64,000 nt of DNA from a virus. Of this stretch, positions 37,408-46,104 are shown piece by piece. The stretch's first letter is position 1, and every line of letters starts with the position of its first letter. Where the stretch lies: the IMG/VR virus record IMGVR_UViG_3300041402_000314, positions 124,001 through 188,000 of that record; one strand, 5' to 3'. The notes below the pieces were generated by a model. That model saw only the letters and a program-made list of their open reading frames with translations. It did not search any database and was not told where the DNA came from. The position numbers and the translations under genes are program-made.

Positions 37408-38388
37408 ATGAAAGAAAAAATAATTTGTCATATTTGCTATAAAGAATTTAATTCTATTCTTAGTTTATCGAGACACATCAAACCCGCTCACAGTATATCA
37501 AGTAAAGATTATTTTGATAAATTTATCAAAAAAGAGAAAAGTGGTTTATGCTCAGTATGTTCAAATCCTACTCGTTTTGTTAATTTCGGTATAGGATACA
37601 AAAAATATTGTTCAAATAGCTGTCATAACAGAGATAAGAAAGCTCTGACAGATATAAGAGATGCACTTATCTATGAAGAAAAAATAAAAACCGAAACGAT
37701 AGTTTTTGACTGTGAGATTTGCGGATATAAAATTTTTAATAACTATCATGGTATTGGTTCTCATCTAAAACATAAACATAACTTATCTATACAAGAATAT
37801 TATGATAAATATTATTTAGAAAATATATTAGATAAGAAATGTAACATTTGTGACCGAGAAACATCATTTCGCTCTTTAGAAGTTGGGTATACTAAATATT
37901 GCTCTATTTCTTGTAGTAACAAGGAAGAGGTTAACATATTAGCAAGAAAGAAAGGTATAAATAAGAAAGAAGTAAAGGAGAGACAGTCTCGTAATTTATC
38001 ACAGAGAATTTTAAATGGGACTTTTAATCCATTCGCTAAAAAATTTAAAACTGGATATTTTTATTCTGAGAAAAATCAGAAAGATTTGTATTACCGTTCA
38101 TCATATGAATTAAAAGCATATCAAATGTTGGAACAGATGTCTTTAGTTAACATATATGAAACTGAACCATTTAGAATACCTTATAAGGATATGAAAGGTG
38201 TAACTAGAAATTATATACCTGATATTTTGATTATCTATGAAGATGGTATGAGAGAATTGGTAGAAGTGAAACCAGAAAATTTATTAAAGGATGAAACCAT
38301 TCAAATAAAAACAGAATCTGCCAAACAGTATTGTAAAGCCAATAACATGTCCTTTAATATATGGACTGAAAAATTCCTAGAACTATAA
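37408..38388 (+). CDS. zinc-finger PD-(D/E)XK nuclease, probable homing endonuclease
   Basis: 326 residues from ATG 37408 (GGAG eight bases before); an upstream extension lies in the hairpin leader. Zinc motifs in series: CHICYKEF...RHIKPAH, CSVC...YCSNSC, CEICGY...HLKHKH, CNIC...YCSISC. A Lys-rich linker follows, then a TnsA-like nuclease domain (~240-326): YYRSSYELKAYQML, YIPDILIIYEDGMRELVEVKP with the D...E-V-K catalytic core, and a final Lys/Trp-rich part. Insertion between sheath and tube genes, and RBS masking, are typical of phage homing nucleases (inference). Confidence 0.75.
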   Translation: MKEKIICHICYKEFNSILSLSRHIKPAHSISSKDYFDKFIKKEKSGLCSVCSNPTRFVNFGIGYKKYCSNSCHNRDKKALTDIRDALIYEEKIKTETIVFDCEICGYKIFNNYHGIGSHLKHKHNLSIQEYYDKYYLENILDKKCNICDRETSFRSLEVGYTKYCSISCSNKEEVNILARKKGINKKEVKERQSRNLSQRILNGTFNPFAKKFKTGYFYSEKNQKDLYYRSSYELKAYQMLEQMSLVNIYETEPFRIPYKDMKGVTRNYIPDILIIYEDGMRELVEVKPENLLKDETIQIKTESAKQYCKANNMSFNIWTEKFLEL

Positions 38389-38391
38389 ATA
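38384..38391 (+). promoter_or_regulatory. T4-type late promoter
   Basis: TATAAATA followed by ATTAAAAAGGA, overlapping the nuclease stop codon and 16 bases before the leader-family gene at 38407. Confidence 0.8.
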
Positions 38392-38406
38392 ATTAAAAAG
38401 GATAAT

Positions 38407-38661
38407 ATGAGTACCATAGATAAGATAGATAGTCTATTAGAAGCGAAGAAACCTCTAAAAGGAAAAGTGGTGGACTTAGCTAAAAAATTCAAGAAAGGTG
38501 ATATTGTCAAAAGGAAAGATGGTAAGCCCTTTCTTGATACAGGAAGCCATGAATTAAATCCAGCATATCGACTAAAAGTACGTGATGTTGAAGAAGGTAA
38601 AATATGGATTGAATATTCAATCGGGTGGATTAACCCAGAAAAATTAATAAAAACCAAATAG
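38407..38661 (+). CDS. leader-family protein outside the main cluster
   Basis: 84 residues; MSTIDKIDSLLE|A has the same leader as the 5' cluster. The mature part looks like a small KOW/SH3-type barrel (KKFKKGDIVKRKDGKPFLDT, LKVRDVEEGKIWIEYSIGWI). It lies 33 kb from its relatives, next to the nuclease gene, so it may have moved with it. Function unknown. Confidence 0.65.
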   Translation: MSTIDKIDSLLEAKKPLKGKVVDLAKKFKKGDIVKRKDGKPFLDTGSHELNPAYRLKVRDVEEGKIWIEYSIGWINPEKLIKTK

Positions 38662-38703
38662 AGTTAACATAAAAATATATAGATAAATAAGGAGAAATAA
38701 AAC

Positions 38704-39213
38704 ATGCCTTTCAATGTTTCAGAATTTAGAGCAAAAGTAAGGGATTTTGCTAGACAATACCTATTCGAGATGGAGATTCTTTTTCCACAACCAGTAGGTA
38801 AAGGCGAAATCGCTAACTGGACGGTAGAAGCGTCCGCAATACCCGGAAGAATCATCGAGCCAATTGATGTTCCTTTCATGGGACAGCAATATAAAATAGC
38901 TGGAATGGTGTCATATGACCCTTGGAATATAACCTTTAGAATGGATGATGGCTATGAAGTATATAAGCTTTTCAGAGCATGGTCTGAGTTAGTTCATGGT
39001 ACTGAGTCTAATATCGCTGCGTTCCCTGCACAATACAAGTCTAACCCGATTGTATACCAATTGGATTCTGCTGGAAATAGACTGAATGCAATCACTCTTA
39101 ACGGTGCGTGGCCTTCAACTGTTAGTGAAATCGCCATTACTCAAGGTGATTCTGCTGTACAGACATTTGATGTAACATTCGATTATGACTTCAGTAAATT
39201 TGAAGTCCTTTAA
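38704..39213 (+). CDS. 19: tail tube protein, T4 gp19-like
   Basis: 169 residues (T4 gp19: 163). Landmarks: ARQYLFEMEILFP near 16-28, VEASAIPGRIIEPIDVPFMG, the GQQYKIAG-x-VSYDPWNITFR tube motif, YKLFRAWSELVHG, and AITQGDSAVQTFDVTFDYDF at the end. Forms the inner tube through which DNA passes. Followed by a strong 3' hairpin. Confidence 0.95.
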   Translation: MPFNVSEFRAKVRDFARQYLFEMEILFPQPVGKGEIANWTVEASAIPGRIIEPIDVPFMGQQYKIAGMVSYDPWNITFRMDDGYEVYKLFRAWSELVHGTESNIAAFPAQYKSNPIVYQLDSAGNRLNAITLNGAWPSTVSEIAITQGDSAVQTFDVTFDYDFSKFEVL

Positions 39214-39229
39214 TATCAACTAATAATTA

Positions 39230-39261
39230 CCTGTGAGGGTAGGCAATCTTACCCTCACAGG
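39230..39261 (+). terminator. 3' hairpin after the tube gene
   Basis: CCTGTGAGGGTA (39230-39241) pairs perfectly with TACCCTCACAGG (39250-39261), loop of eight bases. The sequence after it is T/C-mixed (AATATTCTCTTCC), not a clean T-run, so it may terminate weakly or stabilise the abundant tube mRNA. Confidence 0.6.
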
Positions 39262-39327
39262 AATATTCTCTTCCCCCCATTACTTCCAGCTACACCCTCT
39301 GACGTAAATCTCTGCGTCCACTACCTA

Positions 39328-39353
39328 TATAAATAATTGAAAAACTATAAATA
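39328..39353 (+). promoter_or_regulatory. two tandem late promoters
   Basis: TATAAATA at 39328-39335 (then ATTGAAAA) and again at 39346-39353 (then CTTAAAAT), 18 bases apart, both ahead of the hub gene at 39375. The second has the better downstream match to other late boxes. Confidence 0.75.
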
Positions 39354-39374
39354 CTTAAAATGGGAGAACTGTAA

Positions 39375-40130
39375 ATGAGTAAACTTGATGATGTGTTAAA
39401 TCATATGGAGGAAACCACCTATTCTTTTAATGTACCGCTACTTAGTAACAAGAAAGAAAAGGTAGAGTTTAGACCTCTTAAAACTAAAGATCAGAAATTA
39501 TTGGCGGTAGAAGGTGCTGATGGAACGAGTAAATTTGATAATTTCACAATAATGCTCAAACTTCTCGATAGCTGTCTCCGTAAAAACAAAACATCTCTAG
39601 GTAGTATGCTACTGGAAGATTTTTATTGGTTGATTATAAATCTAAGAATAAAGTCTTTGGGTAACACACTGGAATTATATGGTACTTGCGAACAATGTAA
39701 TACTAATAAAATTCCTTTCGTATTAGATTTGGAAAAGGATATGGAGATAACTTATTTAGACGGTATCAAGAATAACGAATTAAAAATATCCGATAAATTA
39801 ACTTTATTCCTTAAGCACATATGCCTTGAAGACATGTTAGAAATTCTTAAAAGAGAAGAAGATACTGATGGCGGTGGTATGGAATTATCACTGGCTTACA
39901 TGATTGATTATATAGAATTTAATGAAGAGATAATCGATGTAGATAATACCGATAGTAGAATAGCATTGATGGATGAATTATCTGCTGATCAATTAAAGTA
40001 TTTTAAAACATTCCTCGAAGAAAATGCTTTTGGTATGAAAGTAAAAAAGAGTTTCAAATGTACTAATGAAAAATGTGGAGAGGAAACTAAAGTAGAATTA
40101 GAAGGTTTTGATATAATTGATTTTTTTTAA
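39375..40130 (+). CDS. baseplate hub/assembly protein, T4 gp26-like, with -1 frameshift extension
   Basis: 251 residues in the zero frame. Fits the T4 gp26-type baseplate family: RPLKTKDQKLLAVEGADG near 31-48, LLDSCLRKNKTSLGSMLLED, LIINLRIKSLGNTLELYGTC, with CEQC near 111-114 and CTNEKCGEE near 231-239 as metal site. It ends ATT GAT TTT TTT TAA; slipping back one base at T-TTT-TTT (40121-40127) gives ~60 further residues to 40309. It sits between tube and tape measure, where tail chaperones with such frameshifts are usual. Confidence 0.8.
   Translation: MSKLDDVLNHMEETTYSFNVPLLSNKKEKVEFRPLKTKDQKLLAVEGADGTSKFDNFTIMLKLLDSCLRKNKTSLGSMLLEDFYWLIINLRIKSLGNTLELYGTCEQCNTNKIPFVLDLEKDMEITYLDGIKNNELKISDKLTLFLKHICLEDMLEILKREEDTDGGGMELSLAYMIDYIEFNEEIIDVDNTDSRIALMDELSADQLKYFKTFLEENAFGMKVKKSFKCTNEKCGEETKVELEGFDIIDFF
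40121..40127 (+). other. predicted -1 frameshift slippery site
   Basis: The T8 run contains T-TTT-TTT in phase with the zero frame of the hub gene, followed at once by TAA. Re-reading one base back continues as F-F-L-I-T-V-Q-G-E and then the 40127-40309 frame without a stop. The stop codon next to the slip site should increase pausing. Confidence 0.65.
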
Positions 40131-40309
40131 TAACTGTTCAAGGCGAAGTGACATTTGAAGACCTCTTATATGAAATACACTATCTAAGTACCCATTGTAA
40201 TATGGATTCGAGGTATGTAGAGAATCTACCTATATTCGAAAGAGAATTCCATATACACACACTAATAGCTAGATTAAAGAAGGAAGCTGATGCCAACGAA
40301 GGAAAGTAA
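40127..40309 (+). CDS. frameshift extension or separate small hub/chaperone protein
   Basis: In the -1 frame: TVQGEVTFEDLLYEIHYLS, then NMDSRYVENLPIFEREFHIH and LIARLKKEADANEGK. The helical YEDLM/EIHYLS-type start and 'LP..ER...' centre resemble the small tail-assembly proteins coded next to the hub gene in other myoviruses. If not made by frameshifting it could start at GTG 40148 (MTFEDLLYE), though the SD is weak. Overlaps the tape-measure start by 20 bases. Confidence 0.6.
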   Translation, partial: LITVQGEVTFEDLLYEIHYLSTHCNMDSRYVENLPIFEREFHIHTLIARLKKEADANEGK

Positions 40310-41945
40310 AGAAATAGGGAAAGAAATTAAGAATGCCTTTAAAGTGCCGTCTGAAGAGATGGTTAAAGTCATTACTGAAATCAATAGGACTACAGAGAAT
40401 AAAATTGCCGATCTATCGAAATCGCAAAAAACGTTCTTAAAGGGTTTTGTTGAAAAAGAATCTCCTCTATTAGACAAAACATTCAAATTCTTCAAAGAAG
40501 GTAAGAAGCGAGAAAAAATAAAGGCGATTCTACAGGCTAAGACTATGGGACCAGTAATGGTGAAAGGTCTTTCTCTCGGTCTACTTAAATTCGGAATTGG
40601 TGGTGCTTTAGGCGCAGCTAAAATATTTGACGTAACTGAAAAATATCAGGATTATGTTAAAGATGCGGATGCCGAGAAAAAACAAGAAATGGTTAACCTT
40701 GTCGATGAATTGAGAAGTGGTGAAAATCCTAAGACTATGGAAGAGATCGAAAAGACCTTGAAGAAGCAAGGTGTTAAGGGCTTCGAGTTAACTGCTATCA
40801 TGAAGGATTATTCTAAGATACTCGATGATCGCATGAGGGAAGTAGTTACTCAGGGTCTTGAATCTAAAAAAGAAACAAATTCGATTCTTTCCGAACTAGT
40901 AGAAAAAGGCGTTATAAGTAAAGGAGATTTAAAAGCTCAAGAAGATGTTAAGCTAAAAGTTCAAAAGGCTAAGAAGAAACAAATACCTGCTACTAAAGTA
41001 GAACAGAAGACTTCCGATACTCTCCAGAAATTAACCAATGTAACTGGTGTTGTTGGTGACGAGAATAAAGAAAAATTAGTCGAGATAGCTCAAGCCATAG
41101 ATAAGAATCGTTATGAGATTGTTAATGTACAGGAATATCTTAATTTGATGGTCGATACTCAAAAAGATAGTAATAAAGTAGCTATCGAGAGAGCGACCAT
41201 TGACGATAAGAGATTAAATCTCGAAAAGCAAGTAGAACAGAATGATCAACTAAGACATCTCGAACTTATGAAAGCTGGTGAAGATGGTGGAGATGGTAAG
41301 GGTGGTCTATTTGAAGGCTTCAAGGGATTTAAAACAGCCTTATCAAGTGCTATTCCTCTTATAAAGGGTTTGGGTACTGCTGGTCTAGTTGCTGGTGCTG
41401 CATTTGCTGGATTTAAAATTGGTGGGGAAATCAATAAAGGTATTAATAGTATGGTCTCTTTCCTAACTGGTAAAGAAGGTGATACATTTGGTGGATGGTT
41501 ATATGATATAACTCATCCTAGCGAAGATAGAGTTGAAGTAGAAGCAAAAGCTGGAAAAAAGACTACTGGTGTTATAGCTGAAATGAATGAACTTAGAAAG
41601 ACATTTGGTTCTGGGTTTCAGAGAAAATTAAAGGCTCGTGGATATACAGGACCGATGACTCGCAAATCAGTTACCGAGTTCTTTGAATCTCAAAAGAAAC
41701 CTTCCCTTCAGAAAGAAGTGGAGAAAGCTGAAGCAACAAAGATTAAAATGGAAAAGGAACGCAAACAAAAGGAAATGGCTATATTTGAGAGAATGTCAGA
41801 TGAAGATGCCATTAGTGCAATAACAGCAAAAGCATTGGCTGAGATGAATATTAATGTGGGCGGTGGCGTTAGTAAATTGGATAAGATACCTTCCAATTCT
41901 GATGATCTACCACTAGCATATGCAGCTAAAGGAGGAACTTCTTAA
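40290..41945 (+). CDS. 29: tape measure / baseplate hub protein, T4 gp29-like
   Basis: 551 residues (T4 gp29: 590), mainly helical and charged, with a central Gly/Ala hydrophobic part (LIKGLGTAGLVAGAAFAGFK near 357-376) and an earlier one (GLLKFGIGGALGAAKIFD). Both are usual in tape-measure proteins. Position directly after the tube and hub/chaperone genes and before gp48/54- and gp27-like genes supports the call. No peptidase or lysozyme domain is visible. Confidence 0.8.
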   Translation: MPTKESKEIGKEIKNAFKVPSEEMVKVITEINRTTENKIADLSKSQKTFLKGFVEKESPLLDKTFKFFKEGKKREKIKAILQAKTMGPVMVKGLSLGLLKFGIGGALGAAKIFDVTEKYQDYVKDADAEKKQEMVNLVDELRSGENPKTMEEIEKTLKKQGVKGFELTAIMKDYSKILDDRMREVVTQGLESKKETNSILSELVEKGVISKGDLKAQEDVKLKVQKAKKKQIPATKVEQKTSDTLQKLTNVTGVVGDENKEKLVEIAQAIDKNRYEIVNVQEYLNLMVDTQKDSNKVAIERATIDDKRLNLEKQVEQNDQLRHLELMKAGEDGGDGKGGLFEGFKGFKTALSSAIPLIKGLGTAGLVAGAAFAGFKIGGEINKGINSMVSFLTGKEGDTFGGWLYDITHPSEDRVEVEAKAGKKTTGVIAEMNELRKTFGSGFQRKLKARGYTGPMTRKSVTEFFESQKKPSLQKEVEKAEATKIKMEKERKQKEMAIFERMSDEDAISAITAKALAEMNINVGGGVSKLDKIPSNSDDLPLAYAAKGGTS

Positions 41946-43003
41946 TGGCAACAGCGAATAATCCTAATGAAAATAGAATAGCTACAGTTCCTAGAAATTG
42001 GAAAACCATGTTCGGAAACAAGAACGATGGTGACATTAATAATATGTTTCTGGTTATTGAAGCATGGTCCCCGCCGTCAATTAAGGTTCTCACTACCGAT
42101 CTGACTAATATATATAATTATGCGTCCTCAGAGTTCCTAGAAGGCTTTAGATTCTTTTATCCGAGGGATAACATACAAGAACAGATTAAACACTCCTATA
42201 GCGAATCCTCGTCCACCTACAGCGAAGCTATAGCTGGATTCAGAGGCGGACTTACTAAAAATCTTACTGCGGTAGTAGAAGCTAGTACAGGTGCAACAGG
42301 CGGAGCATTAACTGAAGAACCTCATATTTTTACTAAATCAGAAAGAAGATCATTCTCTATTAATATACCACTAATAGCTTATGATGATTTGGAAAAGGAT
42401 ATATATGCGATAACTAAGTTTTTTAGAAAAAATTCTTATCCGAGAAGATCAAATGATTCTGGGGGAAAAGCTCTTCTTAATACAATTCAATATCCTAGCG
42501 TATTTAAAATAAGAGGTGGTTTGTTCGATACAAACCAACCCGCGAAAGGTAGCACATTTGTATTAGAAGATTGTACGTTCGACTATAATCCAAATGTCAA
42601 GTCATTTATAAAAGGATTACCAACAGAAGTTGTTTTAACATTAGGCTTTACTGAGTTGAATCTTTTATTTGGTGAAGATTTTGACGCTACTCCAGTGAAT
42701 GTAAATATTGGAGAATCTGGTGGTGCATCTACACTACCATCCAAGAACAAATTCAATGAAGGGGCGATTGGTATGAGAGGGGAAACTGCTCTTATAACTG
42801 ATGTTAGTGAATATCTCAGAAAGTCTAAATTAGCTAAGAGAATTACTAATTTACCAGAAACAATAGAAGGTAAATTAAAGGACGAGGCAAGAAGTATAGT
42901 TCAAGAAAGTTCGTTGTATAAAAAAGTTACGGCACTGACTGATAATGACCCTGTACATCTTGCCGAAGTAAAGGCAATATTGGGTAAGATAAGAGGATTA
43001 TAA
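41945..43003 (+). CDS. baseplate tube-initiator protein, T4 gp48/gp54-like
   Basis: 352 residues. VPRNWKTMFGN near 15-25, YDDLEKDIYAITKFFRKNSY in the middle, then 'FKIRGGLFD' and VLTLGFTELNLLFGEDFD near 230-247, a closing segment typical of the gp48/gp54 tube-like proteins that cap the baseplate and start tube assembly. Which of the two it matches better cannot be settled by eye. Start shares bases with the tape-measure stop. Confidence 0.7.
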   Translation: MATANNPNENRIATVPRNWKTMFGNKNDGDINNMFLVIEAWSPPSIKVLTTDLTNIYNYASSEFLEGFRFFYPRDNIQEQIKHSYSESSSTYSEAIAGFRGGLTKNLTAVVEASTGATGGALTEEPHIFTKSERRSFSINIPLIAYDDLEKDIYAITKFFRKNSYPRRSNDSGGKALLNTIQYPSVFKIRGGLFDTNQPAKGSTFVLEDCTFDYNPNVKSFIKGLPTEVVLTLGFTELNLLFGEDFDATPVNVNIGESGGASTLPSKNKFNEGAIGMRGETALITDVSEYLRKSKLAKRITNLPETIEGKLKDEARSIVQESSLYKKVTALTDNDPVHLAEVKAILGKIRGL

Positions 43004-43004
43004 T

Positions 43005-43340
43005 ATGGCTAAAAAAATAAGAAGCGGTACAAAGTCAATTATAAATATTTTAGGGTATACGGAATATAACGGCGAGACCATTACTAATATATTCCAAAAA
43101 TTTAGCATCAAGCAAAGTAATTTACTTAACGTTAACTTCTATGATGAATATATCGTACAAAGTAGCGATAGATGGGACAGTATTTCATATAAGTTTTACA
43201 ATACTACAACTCTTTGGTGGATGATAGCTAATTATAATGGAATATTTGACCCTTTCGAAGAATTGGTAGTAGGTGAAAAAATTAAAATAGTTAAACCAGA
43301 ATTGGTATCAAGTCTAATTCTAGGATTGAGAAATAGATAA
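43005..43340 (+). CDS. 53: baseplate wedge protein, T4 gp53-like (LysM-type)
   Basis: 111 residues, shorter than T4 gp53 (196). Residues 45-100 (YIVQSSDRWDSISYKFYNTT, then LWWMIANYNGIFDPFEEL and VGEKIKIV) have the LysM-like core of gp53: D-x-W-D-x-I-x-x-x-x-Y, LWW-x-I, and N-x-I-x-DPF. In T4, gp53 clamps wedges around the hub. Confidence 0.75.
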   Translation: MAKKIRSGTKSIINILGYTEYNGETITNIFQKFSIKQSNLLNVNFYDEYIVQSSDRWDSISYKFYNTTTLWWMIANYNGIFDPFEELVVGEKIKIVKPELVSSLILGLRNR

Positions 43341-43342
43341 AA

Positions 43343-44587
43343 ATGGCAGAACATAAAATAACATATAAATTAAAGGGCATTAAACCGCCTTATGTTGGTG
43401 GAGAAATAGAAATTAATCCAACTGCGGTTGTTCAATTTTACTTCATAGAAAGTATAGAAAACATGTTTCTAACTGGTAAGATAGAAATAGAAGATATTGG
43501 AGGTCTCTTAGAAAAACTCCCATTGACAGGAGAAGAAACACTAGAAGTTATTATAGAGCAAGACTTAAAAGGCGATACCGAAATAATTTCTCTAAAGACA
43601 CTGGAATTTGAATTCTATAATATTGAATTGGGAATTACTGATAGAATTAAAACAACTAAGTATATATGTCATCTAGTGGAAAAAGGTTTTTTTGATTTTG
43701 TTAATAAGAGTTATAGTAAGTCGTATAAAGAGAAACACGTAAGCGATATAGTTGAAGATATATGTAAAAATCAACTCGGTTTAGAAAGCGATCAATATGA
43801 TGTAGAAGATACTTCAGATAAAGTAAATTTTATAATTCCGTATTGGAAACCTCTTACTTCATTGAAATATTTTACGAGGATTGCAAGGAGAAAACAAAGC
43901 CCAACTGAAAGCGGTTATCTTTTTTACTCTACTACAGGCGATGAGGATACTGAGAATCCTATCAAAAAATTCGTTTCTTTCGCTACTCTATTAGAAGTAA
44001 AACCAGATACAAGTGCAGAAAAAAAATATTACTTTAAGAAGAATAGTATCAATCCTAATTTTATCAATAACTTTCAAGATGTTAAAAATCCTAATTTTAA
44101 GAATAGAAAGATACTGAAAGATGGTGTTTCTGGAAAGAAATATTACGGTGTGGATTTTGTAACTGATAAGACACTCTATACCGTTGAAAAGAAATATAGT
44201 GAATTTGTAGCCAGTGCTAAAATGTCTGGGAATGTATCATATCTTTCTATTGGATTAGATGACGTGGATAGCGAAGTAGAATTTATGGGCTATCCAGATA
44301 GAAAATTAATAGAGGCACGACAAGATTTTAGATTTAGAATGTCTTTAGAGAGCTTTAATAAAAGAGAAGTTCTTGTTGATGGAGCATTGAATAGAAATTG
44401 CGGAAAGACCATATATGTCGAACAGGCAACCGATAATCCAGATGAGCTACATAATGTCGAACATTCTGGTACATGGTTAATAAAAACTATTACTCATAGC
44501 TTCATGATAAAATCTTATGATCAGAAACTTGTAATATTAAAGGACGCTTACGAGTCCACTGAAGTAGAAGGTCATGATAGTGTATAA
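43343..44587 (+). CDS. 27: baseplate hub protein, gp27-like
   Basis: 414 residues (T4 gp27: 391). N-terminal tube-like barrel (INPTAVVQFYFIESIENMFL, then KIEIEDIGGLLEKLPLTGEE) followed by a LysM-less second part with 'VNFIIPYWKPLTSLKYFTRI' and a C-terminal barrel (MSLESFNKREVLVDGALNRN, WLIKTITHSFM). Position just before the spike gene is as in many contractile phages. gp27 trimer connects tube to gp5 spike. Confidence 0.75.
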   Translation: MAEHKITYKLKGIKPPYVGGEIEINPTAVVQFYFIESIENMFLTGKIEIEDIGGLLEKLPLTGEETLEVIIEQDLKGDTEIISLKTLEFEFYNIELGITDRIKTTKYICHLVEKGFFDFVNKSYSKSYKEKHVSDIVEDICKNQLGLESDQYDVEDTSDKVNFIIPYWKPLTSLKYFTRIARRKQSPTESGYLFYSTTGDEDTENPIKKFVSFATLLEVKPDTSAEKKYYFKKNSINPNFINNFQDVKNPNFKNRKILKDGVSGKKYYGVDFVTDKTLYTVEKKYSEFVASAKMSGNVSYLSIGLDDVDSEVEFMGYPDRKLIEARQDFRFRMSLESFNKREVLVDGALNRNCGKTIYVEQATDNPDELHNVEHSGTWLIKTITHSFMIKSYDQKLVILKDAYESTEVEGHDSV

Positions 44588-44590
44588 ATA
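44583..44590 (+). promoter_or_regulatory. T4-type late promoter
   Basis: TATAAATA followed by TTCATAAGGAG, overlapping the hub stop codon and 20 bases before the spike ATG. Confidence 0.65.
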
Positions 44591-44609
44591 TTCATAAGGA
44601 GAAAAAATA

Positions 44610-45593
44610 ATGTTTAGTCATGAAACTTTCAATCAGACAGAAACTAATTTCAATCATATTTATTTAGGTGTTGTAGAAGATAATAACGACCCTGATAAAG
44701 CAGGAAAGGTACAGGTAAGAATAGCTGGTTTACATACACCTAAGAAATCTCAGTCAAATACTGAGGGTATTCCAACAGAAGAATTACCTTGGGCTTTGCC
44801 GATGATGCCAATTACAAGTGGTGCGGTAAGCGGTCTAGGATATAATGGTGTTCCTGTACAGGGTGATTGGGTAGCTCTTTTCTTTATCGGTGGTAATCAC
44901 AATAATCCTGTTTATTTTGGAACATTAAAAAGTAAACCTGTTACTCCTGTAGATAGTAGCAAGGGATTTAATGACCCTAAAGGTAAATATCCTCTGGAAA
45001 CAGATAAAGCCGATTGGAATAAAGAGGCTAGATATGATGGCTCAGAAGAACTAAAATCATTAAAGGATGGAAATGTTGAAACCTTTGAACCTTCATCACC
45101 AGCGGAACCAGTTTATCCGAACAACACTGTATTTGAGACTCCAGATGGCGGTATTGTTGTTGAATATGATTCAACTCCTACTAAAGAAAGATGGCATGTT
45201 TTTCATAAGGCTTCAAAGTCATATATTGAGATTGGTCCGAATGGTGATATGGTAATGAAAAGCACTGGTGATAAATATGAGATATCAGCAAAAGGTAGAA
45301 AAATATTTGTAAAGGACAATGATGTTCAACAGATAGATGGTAATCTCACTATAACTGTTGCTGGTGATGCTACATTAGAAGCGACTAATATTAAGCTTGA
45401 TGTATCAACAGTTATAGATGCATTAGCAGCTACTATAAATTTAGGTTCGGGTGCTGAAAAGGCTGTTTTAGGTGATACCCTTGCAATTTTATATGCAGCA
45501 CATACGCATTTAACAACATCACCCGGAAACCCGACAAGTATACCGAGCAACGTCTTAACTACAGCATTATCAAACAAGGTAAATTTAGATTAA
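44610..45593 (+). CDS. 5: central spike protein, gp5/VgrG-like without lysozyme
   Basis: 327 residues. N-terminal OB domain 15-115 (IYLGVVEDNNDPDKAGKVQV, LPMMPITSGAVSGLG, VPVQGDWVALFFIGGN, NPVYFGTL), a Pro/Glu-rich linker, and a repetitive beta-helix 170-300 (IEIGPNGDMVMKSTGDKYEI, NLTITVAGDATLEA), ending with AHTHLTTSPGNPTSIPS, a pattern common at spike C-termini. Unlike T4 gp5 there is no lysozyme between the two parts, so cell-wall cutting must come from another protein. Confidence 0.85.
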   Translation: MFSHETFNQTETNFNHIYLGVVEDNNDPDKAGKVQVRIAGLHTPKKSQSNTEGIPTEELPWALPMMPITSGAVSGLGYNGVPVQGDWVALFFIGGNHNNPVYFGTLKSKPVTPVDSSKGFNDPKGKYPLETDKADWNKEARYDGSEELKSLKDGNVETFEPSSPAEPVYPNNTVFETPDGGIVVEYDSTPTKERWHVFHKASKSYIEIGPNGDMVMKSTGDKYEISAKGRKIFVKDNDVQQIDGNLTITVAGDATLEATNIKLDVSTVIDALAATINLGSGAEKAVLGDTLAILYAAHTHLTTSPGNPTSIPSNVLTTALSNKVNLD

Positions 45594-45608
45594 AAAGGTA
45601 TATAAGAT

Positions 45609-46103
45609 ATGACAACTAATATTTCAACAGCACATCCAACTAAATTTAGATTAGTATTTCCTTTTCTTCCTTTCTTAGGAGAGAACGAGAAAGGAGATGC
45701 CTTAATATTATATTGTAGTGAAGTAACACTACCCGATTTAAGTATGGAACCAGATATTATACCTAATCAAATGTATGATAGTAAATTCGCTACAAAAAAT
45801 CTAAGTTATGGTGATATGGAGGTAGTATATACTATCGATGAGAAATTCACCAACTATAAATTGCTATTTGAGTGGATGATGTATCTTAAAGACCCTGAAA
45901 GATTTGAAGTTAGAAATGAAAAGATAGATGCCAGTCTTATGATCTATACTAATAATGATAACCCTACATTCAAGTTTAATTTGAAAAGTATATTCCCCAT
46001 TAATCTTAGTGGAATTAACTTCAGCAAGAAAACTGCTGATACTGAGGATATGGAAAATAATGTAACATTCGCAATGGAATATTACTTAATAGAGGAAGTA
46101 TAA
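45609..46103 (+). CDS. tube-like baseplate protein
   Basis: 164 residues with the tube-fold pattern: STAHPTKFRLVFPFLPF, LYCSEVTLPDLSM, KNLSYGDMEVVYTIDEKFTN, LFEWMMYLKDPERF, FPINLSGINF and a final EYYLIEEV. It belongs to the tail-tube/baseplate-tube class rather than being the main tube (gp19 is at 38704). A gp54-type or hub-adaptor role is plausible. Confidence 0.6.
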   Translation: MTTNISTAHPTKFRLVFPFLPFLGENEKGDALILYCSEVTLPDLSMEPDIIPNQMYDSKFATKNLSYGDMEVVYTIDEKFTNYKLLFEWMMYLKDPERFEVRNEKIDASLMIYTNNDNPTFKFNLKSIFPINLSGINFSKKTADTEDMENNVTFAMEYYLIEEV

Positions 46104-46104
46104 T

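Noticed and set aside
43040-43047. TATAAATA inside the gp53-like gene, and likewise at 59540-59547 inside a glycosyltransferase gene and 33091-33098 on the minus strand
   Set aside because: They match the late box but lie deep within coding sequence in an AT-rich genome, with no gene start close behind; chance occurrence is more likely.
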